Under the pieces are notes generated by a model that worked only from the letters and a program-made list of their open reading frames with translations, did no database searches and was not told where the DNA came from. The position numbers and the translations under genes were made by a program. Shown here in pieces: positions 21,590 through 25,800 of a stretch of DNA of 25,800 nucleotides; position 1 is the first letter of the stretch; every line of letters begins with the position of its first letter. Source of the stretch: Donghicola sp036139795. GTDB lineage: Bacteria; Pseudomonadota; Alphaproteobacteria; Rhodobacterales; Rhodobacteraceae. The DNA lies in contig JAYZYX010000336.1 in NCBI GenBank assembly GCA_036139795.1, positions 1-25,800 on the forward strand. Direction: 5' to 3'.

Positions 21590-22135
21590 TCAGAGACCTT
21601 TCTTGGCAGCGCGCACGATGTAACGGACCACGTCCGCATCAAGGGTCAGGACGACCTCAAAGGTATCGGCGCTTTTGGGGTTGATGGCCGTGGTGCGGGC
21701 ACCGCGGATCTGGCCTTCGACAACGCCGCGAATGTAGTCGCTGCGCAGGACCATATCGTTCACGGTCGAGGTCGAGCTGATGTGCAGACCGTGGATCTGC
21801 TCGGCCAGATCGCGCATCGCCTCAAGACGGGCGGCGCGGATGGCCATCAGACGCTTTTCGTTGGTGGTCTTGCCCGGCTGACCTGCGACCTGCGCATAGC
21901 CCATGCCCTTCAGGGGCACAATCTGTTCGGTCTTTGGGCCGCCTGCCAGAATAGCCGTCATCGGAGTCCGCCCATCAAGCGCGTCTTTCAGTTCGGCCAG
22001 TTCTTTGGTCTGCGCGGCGGGCGCGAGGGGCAGTTGCTCAACGGCGCGGGGCGTTTGCTGCATCATGCAGCCGCTCGCGGCCACGGTAAGGCCTGCGGCG
22101 GCGATCAGGCGCATCGCTTTGGGGTTCCTTGGCAT
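21590..22135 (-). CDS. flgP: Flagellar outer-membrane lipoprotein FlgP (LPP20 family)
   Basis: The 181-residue protein has a lipoprotein signal (LIAAAGLTVAASGC, Cys at residue 23) and an LPP20-type domain: RLMAIRAARLEAMRDLAEQIHGLHISSTSTVNDMVLRSDYIRGVVEGQIRGARTTAI. FlgP builds a basal disk or outer ring around the motor in Vibrio, Campylobacter and R. sphaeroides. I chose ATG 22135, which has AGGAG 6 bases upstream; longer starts at 22159 or 22171 lie at or before the predicted transcription start. It is the first gene of flgP-flgT-flgA-flgM, expressed from a strong sigma-54 promoter. Confidence 0.86.
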   Translation of the reverse strand: MPRNPKAMRLIAAAGLTVAASGCMMQQTPRAVEQLPLAPAAQTKELAELKDALDGRTPMTAILAGGPKTEQIVPLKGMGYAQVAGQPGKTTNEKRLMAIRAARLEAMRDLAEQIHGLHISSTSTVNDMVLRSDYIRGVVEGQIRGARTTAINPKSADTFEVVLTLDADVVRYIVRAAKKGL

Positions 22136-22176
22136 CCGGGTCTCCTGGTTGCGGGCCATTGGTGATGCCAAAGGTC

Positions 22177-22193
22177 TGCAAGAGCCGTGCCAG
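22177..22193 (-). promoter_or_regulatory. Sigma-54 promoter of the flgP operon
   Basis: The minus strand reads CTGGCACGGCTCTTGCA, with GG and GC exactly 10 bases apart and complete TGGCAC and TTGC boxes. Transcription would start near 22166, about 30 bases before the flgP ATG at 22135. Confidence 0.88.
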
Positions 22194-22253
22194 CCGCGCC
22201 GCGCCGCCTTAATCCCCGCAATTGGCCCTTAAAACCAAGGTGTTCGCCAATAG

Positions 22254-22270
22254 CTGGCACGGGAATTGCA
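22254..22270 (+). promoter_or_regulatory. Sigma-54 promoter of the flhA operon
   Basis: CTGGCACGGGAATTGCA has GG (22256-22257) and GC (22268-22269) exactly 10 bases apart, with both boxes perfect. It is divergent from the flgP promoter, 60 bases away, so one activator site set could serve both. The start of transcription near 22281 lies after the earliest open-frame start of flhA (22222), ruling that start out. Confidence 0.88.
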
Positions 22271-22329
22271 GCATTTCCAGCAATCGCACAACGCGACGGA
22301 AAACCGACAATCCGCAGGGAACCGCTGGA

Positions 22330-24438
22330 ATGGCAAATACTGCAACTGCTGCACCAACCGAACGCATGGGAGGCCTAGTTCTGCCCATTGGCATTATGGC
22401 GATGATCGCCATGATGGTGCTGCCCCTTCCGGTGTTCCTACTGGACGTCTTTTTCGTCTTTAACATCCTGCTGTCGCTGCTGATCCTGATGGTGTCGATG
22501 CACACCTACAAGCCGCTGGACTTCAGCAGCTTTCCCAGCCTTCTGCTGATCGCCACAACCCTGCGACTGGCCCTGAACGTGGCCTCGACCCGGATTGTTC
22601 TGACCGATGGTCACACGGGCGGCGGCGCGGCTGGTAAGGTGATCGAGGCCTTCGGCAACTTTGTCATCGCGGGCAACTTTGCCGTTGGTATCGTCGTCTT
22701 TACCATCCTGATGATTATCAACCTTGTGGTGATTACCAAAGGTGCAGGCCGCGTGTCCGAGGTCTCAGCCCGCTTTACGCTGGACGCGATGCCCGGCAAG
22801 CAGATGGCGATTGATGCGGACCTGAACGCAGGCCTGATGGACCCCGATACCGCCCGCGCCCGCCGCGCCGAAGTGGCCGAGGAAGCGGACTTTTACGGCG
22901 CCATGGATGGTGCTTCGAAATTCGTGAAAGGCGACGCGGTTGCCGGTATCCTGATCCTTGCGGCCAACATCGTTGGCGGCATTATTATCGGGACAACTCA
23001 ATACGGTCTGGGTGCCGGAGAGGCCGCAGAGACCTATGTTCTGCTGTCTATCGGTGACGGTCTTGTGGCGCAGATCCCCTCGCTGCTGCTGTCGATCGCA
23101 ACCGCGATTATCGTGACCCGTGTGTCGGGCGGCCATGACATGGCCAGCCACATCAAGACGCAGGTGAACCTGAGCCGCGCATGGCTGCCTGTGGCGGCTG
23201 TGATGGGCATTCTGGGCCTTGTTCCGGGCATGCCCAACTTTCTCTTCCTGATTGCAGCGGCAGGTGCAGGCGCGGGCTACTGGTATTCCCGCGGAGCCGA
23301 GGCCGAAGAGGCTGCCGCCGCCGAAAAACCCAAGGCTGGCGCCAAACCCGCAGCCGGTGGCGGCGAAGCCCCTGCCACGCCCGGAACCATCACCGCCGAA
23401 GAGGTCACCGACTACGCGCCCATCTCGATCCAGATCGGTTTTGGTCTGATTGGCATGATCGACGAAACCTCTGGGGGCGAGCTGCTAAGCCGGATCACCG
23501 GCATCCGCCGCGAGGTGTCCAAAGCTATGGGCTTTGTGGTCCCCGGTGTGCGTATCCGTGACGATCTGAACCTGCCCTCGAACACCTATCGCATCCGGAT
23601 CGGTCAGGCGATTGTGGCCGAGGATGAGGTCTATCCCGACCGCAAACTGGCGCTTCAGGGCGGTAACTCGGTCAAGAAGCTGCGCGGCATAGATGTCAAA
23701 GATCCGTCATTTGGCATGGATGCAACCTGGATCCAGCCCCATCAGCAGGCCGAGGCCGAGGCTGATGATCACGTGGTGGTCGAGCCTGAGTCGGTCATTG
23801 CGACGCACCTCAGCCAGATGCTGTACAACCACGCCTCTGACCTGCTTGGTCCCGATGATGTGCAGGGTCTGCTGGACCGTCTGGCCGAAGCCAGCCCGAC
23901 GCTGGTGGAATCGGTCGTGCCGAAGCCCATCGCGCTGCACACCCTGACCTCGGTCATGCGGAACCTGCTGTCCGAGCGTATCCCCGTCAGTGACCTGCGC
24001 CGCATTCTGGAAGGTCTGGCCGAGGTGGCAGGCCGCCTGAACGACACGCAGGATATGGCCGAGGCCCTGCGCCCCGCCCTGACCCCGCTGCTGCTGCAAC
24101 AGATTGCTCCGCTGAACACCCCGTTGCCTCTGATCACCCTGTCGCCCGACTTCGAAGAGCTGCTGACCCGCAGCTACCAGAAGGGCGCTGGTCTGATCGT
24201 GGATCAGGGTCTGACCCAGCAGATGTTGCAGGCCCTGAACCAGAGCAACGAAGAGATGCTGGCCCAAGGGCGCCAGCCAGTCGTGATCGTCTCTAGCGCG
24301 CTGCGCCGTCCCTATGCCGCCTTCCTGCGCGGTCATGGCAGCGACGCCATCGTGCTGGCGGTCAACGAACTGCCCGACAACCGCAAAATCGAAATCGTGG
24401 CGACGATCGGCGGCAACCGCCAGATCGGCCAGTCCTGA
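22330..24438 (+). CDS. flhA: Flagellar export gate protein FlhA
   Basis: The 702-residue protein is FlhA. The N-terminal half has about eight membrane helices (IGIMAMIAMMVLPLPVFLLDV and following) and the family signature RFTLDAMPGKQMAIDADLNAG in the cytoplasmic FHIPEP loop. The C-terminal half is the cytoplasmic export-substrate docking domain (PISIQIGFGLIGMID to the end, with YDH-like part VVIVSSALRRPYAAFLRG). A linker rich in Ala and Lys (about 315-350) joins them. FlhA forms the nonameric gate of the type III exporter. I chose ATG 22330, AGGGA 9 bases upstream, because the sigma-54 promoter lies between it and the earlier frame start. flhF follows after 21 bases. Confidence 0.97.
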   Translation: MANTATAAPTERMGGLVLPIGIMAMIAMMVLPLPVFLLDVFFVFNILLSLLILMVSMHTYKPLDFSSFPSLLLIATTLRLALNVASTRIVLTDGHTGGGAAGKVIEAFGNFVIAGNFAVGIVVFTILMIINLVVITKGAGRVSEVSARFTLDAMPGKQMAIDADLNAGLMDPDTARARRAEVAEEADFYGAMDGASKFVKGDAVAGILILAANIVGGIIIGTTQYGLGAGEAAETYVLLSIGDGLVAQIPSLLLSIATAIIVTRVSGGHDMASHIKTQVNLSRAWLPVAAVMGILGLVPGMPNFLFLIAAAGAGAGYWYSRGAEAEEAAAAEKPKAGAKPAAGGGEAPATPGTITAEEVTDYAPISIQIGFGLIGMIDETSGGELLSRITGIRREVSKAMGFVVPGVRIRDDLNLPSNTYRIRIGQAIVAEDEVYPDRKLALQGGNSVKKLRGIDVKDPSFGMDATWIQPHQQAEAEADDHVVVEPESVIATHLSQMLYNHASDLLGPDDVQGLLDRLAEASPTLVESVVPKPIALHTLTSVMRNLLSERIPVSDLRRILEGLAEVAGRLNDTQDMAEALRPALTPLLLQQIAPLNTPLPLITLSPDFEELLTRSYQKGAGLIVDQGLTQQMLQALNQSNEEMLAQGRQPVVIVSSALRRPYAAFLRGHGSDAIVLAVNELPDNRKIEIVATIGGNRQIGQS

Positions 24439-24459
24439 GCCAGCTAACGAGGCCCCAAA

Positions 24460-25548
24460 ATGCCAACCACAACCGTAAGAGCTGCCGATAGTGCCGAAGC
24501 GATGGACGAAGTCATCGCCCGTCTCGGGCCGGACGCCTTGATCCTCTCGACGGTGAAAAAGAACGGCATGGTCGAGATTACCGCGACCACCGATCCTGTG
24601 CCGCCGCGATTGCCCAAGGCCGAGCGGACCAAGATCGAGGAGCCTGCCGAAGACGCCGCCGAAACCGGTGCCGAAGTTCAGGCGCCCGCGCCCGTGGTCG
24701 AGCTGGACGTGAAGCCCGATAGCGACAAGGTCGTTCCCATCGCGGCCCATCGGGACAAGAGCGCAGCGGAACCCGCGCCCAAGCCCGAGAGCAAGGGCAA
24801 GATGGCCAATTTCGGTAAACTGTTTTCCTCGCGGATGAACCCCTCCGCCGAGCCCGCCCCTGTGGCCCTGTCTGAAGGCAAGGCCGAGGCCCGTAACCCT
24901 GTCGATCGCGTGACCCTTGCCAGCCCCGATGATGTGCTGCGGGCCGACCGGCTGGTGATTGTGGGCCAGATCGGTGCGGGCAAATCCGTCTTGGCCCTGC
25001 AACTGGCCGCACAAGAGGCCCAGAAGGGCCGCGACGTGCAGGTCAGCTTTGTCGGGGCCTCACACGCGGACGGAGCCTTCCTAAGCACCAAGGCGCGTAT
25101 CCTGGGCTGTCCGGTTGGACACGCTGATCTGGACAGCATCCGCCGCGCTCCGCGGTCTGGTATGCTTGAGATCATCGTGATCTCGGGGCGTGCGCCGTTG
25201 AGTGAGGCTGCCATCGACGCGTTGGTCGAACAGGACAACAGCCGTGTCGTGCTGGTTTTGCCATTTGGTCTGCGCCGTCGGGCGATCATCGGCCAAGCTG
25301 GCACGTACCGTGCATTAGACCCTGTAGTCGCACTGAGCCGCCGCGCCGGGGACGATCTGGAAGCTGAGGATCTGACCTATCTGGCCGATGCCGGTCTGCC
25401 CCTGACGTGGATCAGCGCGACGAAATCCGTGGTGCATGCCCTGACGGCGGTCGAACGCGACTGGTTGGCAGAGCAGCTCCCCCCTGAAATTCCTGCGCAA
25501 GTGCGCAGTCTCTACGCCCAAGAGCCTTCTGATGGAGGACAGTCATGA
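24460..25548 (+). CDS. flhF: FlhF-like protein with a degenerate GTPase domain
   Basis: The 362-residue protein has the N-terminal FlhF signature (ADSAEAMDEVIARLGPDALILSTVKKNGMVEIT), a long charged and Pro-rich linker (about 50-150), and a C-terminal NTPase-like domain. The P-loop is VGQIGAGKSV (168-177) instead of the FlhF form GPTGVGKTTT. I cannot find the DTAGR (G3) or TKLDE (G4) motifs; the matching places read VISGRAPLS and WISATKSV. FlhF is an SRP-type GTPase that sets polar flagellum position and number. Here the domain may bind nucleotide weakly or not at all. It lies between flhA and fliA, the usual place, and overlaps fliA as ATGA (25545-25548). Confidence 0.82.
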   Translation: MPTTTVRAADSAEAMDEVIARLGPDALILSTVKKNGMVEITATTDPVPPRLPKAERTKIEEPAEDAAETGAEVQAPAPVVELDVKPDSDKVVPIAAHRDKSAAEPAPKPESKGKMANFGKLFSSRMNPSAEPAPVALSEGKAEARNPVDRVTLASPDDVLRADRLVIVGQIGAGKSVLALQLAAQEAQKGRDVQVSFVGASHADGAFLSTKARILGCPVGHADLDSIRRAPRSGMLEIIVISGRAPLSEAAIDALVEQDNSRVVLVLPFGLRRRAIIGQAGTYRALDPVVALSRRAGDDLEAEDLTYLADAGLPLTWISATKSVVHALTAVERDWLAEQLPPEIPAQVRSLYAQEPSDGGQS

Positions 25549-25800
25549 TCGCGCCCAAAGCGTACTCGGAACAGGCCCCGCGGCCCGACAAACTGGTCGA
25601 GGACCACATGCATCTGGTCAAGCGATTGGCCTGGCACTTCCTCGGCCGTGTTGGCCGGTTTGTGGAACTGGAAGACCTCATGCAGGCCGGATATCTTGGC
25701 CTGGTGGATGCCTCGCAGCGGTATACGCCCCGCGAAGGGGTGACGTTCTCGGCCTATGCGGCGATCCGTGTGCGTGGCTCGATCGTGGATTTGCTCAGGC
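25545..25800 (+). CDS. fliA: Flagellar sigma factor FliA (sigma-28), partial
   Basis: The frame is open to the right edge, giving the first 85 residues. It contains sigma region 2: LVEDHMHLVKRLAWHFLGR, then ELEDLMQAGYLGLVDASQRY and TFSAYAAIRVRGSIVDLLR, which is the FliA-type region 2.1-2.4. FliA directs RNA polymerase to late flagellar genes with TAAA-N15-GCCGATAA promoters, two of which occur in this window. The start overlaps flhF as ATGA, with GGAGGA upstream. Its inhibitor FlgM is encoded at 19373-19681. Confidence 0.95.
   Translation, partial: MIAPKAYSEQAPRPDKLVEDHMHLVKRLAWHFLGRVGRFVELEDLMQAGYLGLVDASQRYTPREGVTFSAYAAIRVRGSIVDLLR

Noticed and set aside
22222..22329. N-terminal extension of flhA to ATG 22222
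   Set aside because: The sigma-54 promoter (22254-22270) lies inside it and the predicted transcription start is after it; FlhA homologues begin near MANTAT.
23707..25014. 435-codon minus-strand frame opposite flhA and flhF
   Set aside because: Antisense shadow: the real plus-strand genes have clear family motifs, and this product is Gly/His/Gln-rich without domains.

Overview
This window is a dense flagellar and chemotaxis gene island from a high-GC alphaproteobacterium, most likely a member of the Rhodobacteraceae. The closest match I recognise is the Fla1 flagellar system of Rhodobacter (Cereibacter) sphaeroides and its third chemotaxis operon. The signs are a fleT-fliE-fliF-fliG-fliH operon, the gene pair flhF-fliA with an anti-sigma gene flgM, the accessory genes flgP and flgT, and two complementary CheA proteins: one with the kinase core but no phospho-accepting His domain, the other with the His domain but a dead kinase core. 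No transposon, phage, tRNA, rRNA or CRISPR array was seen.

Layout. Positions 1-5198 (minus strand) hold fleT-fliE-fliF-fliG-fliH, with fliH running off the left edge; they encode the MS ring, the rotor/switch protein, the export ATPase regulator and a sigma-54 activator without a DNA-binding domain. Positions 5199-5576 are a divergent control region with a sigma-54 promoter facing left and a sigma-28 promoter facing right. A small orphan gene follows (5577-5882). Positions 6027-15778 (plus) are a chemotaxis operon: kinase-core CheA, CheR, CheB, CheW, a small ORF, a soluble receptor, CheY and a giant His-domain CheA. It has its own sigma-54 promoter and ends in a clear terminator at 15807-15832.

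Positions 15946-16932 (plus) hold fliS-like and fliT-like chaperone genes and a small membrane protein gene. They converge on the minus-strand fliL and a 59-residue ORF (16906-17697). Divergent from fliL is a plus-strand pair (17854-18968): a protein with a domain resembling nitrile hydratase alpha / NHLP leader peptides, and a secreted Sel1-repeat protein. Next is the minus-strand set flgP-flgT-flgA-flgM plus a DUF2802-like gene (18988-22135), whose terminator lies inside the last codons of the Sel1 gene. Finally flhA-flhF-fliA runs rightward from 22330 off the right edge.

How it works together. Five promoters match the sigma-54 pattern GG-N10-GC closely: fleT, kinase-core cheA, fliL, flgP and flhA. 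Two match TAAA-N15-GCCG, a sigma-28 (FliA) pattern: upstream of the 5577 gene and of flgM. This gives a hierarchy in which an RpoN/FleQ/FleT-type step builds the basal body and makes FliA, and FliA/FlgM then control late genes. The chemotaxis operon encodes a cytoplasmic signalling cluster with a two-protein kinase. The most unusual items are the NHLP-like protein beside fliL, vestigial kinase and pseudo-Hpt domains in the giant CheA, a FlhF with a degraded GTPase domain, and a terminator hidden in an opposing coding sequence.
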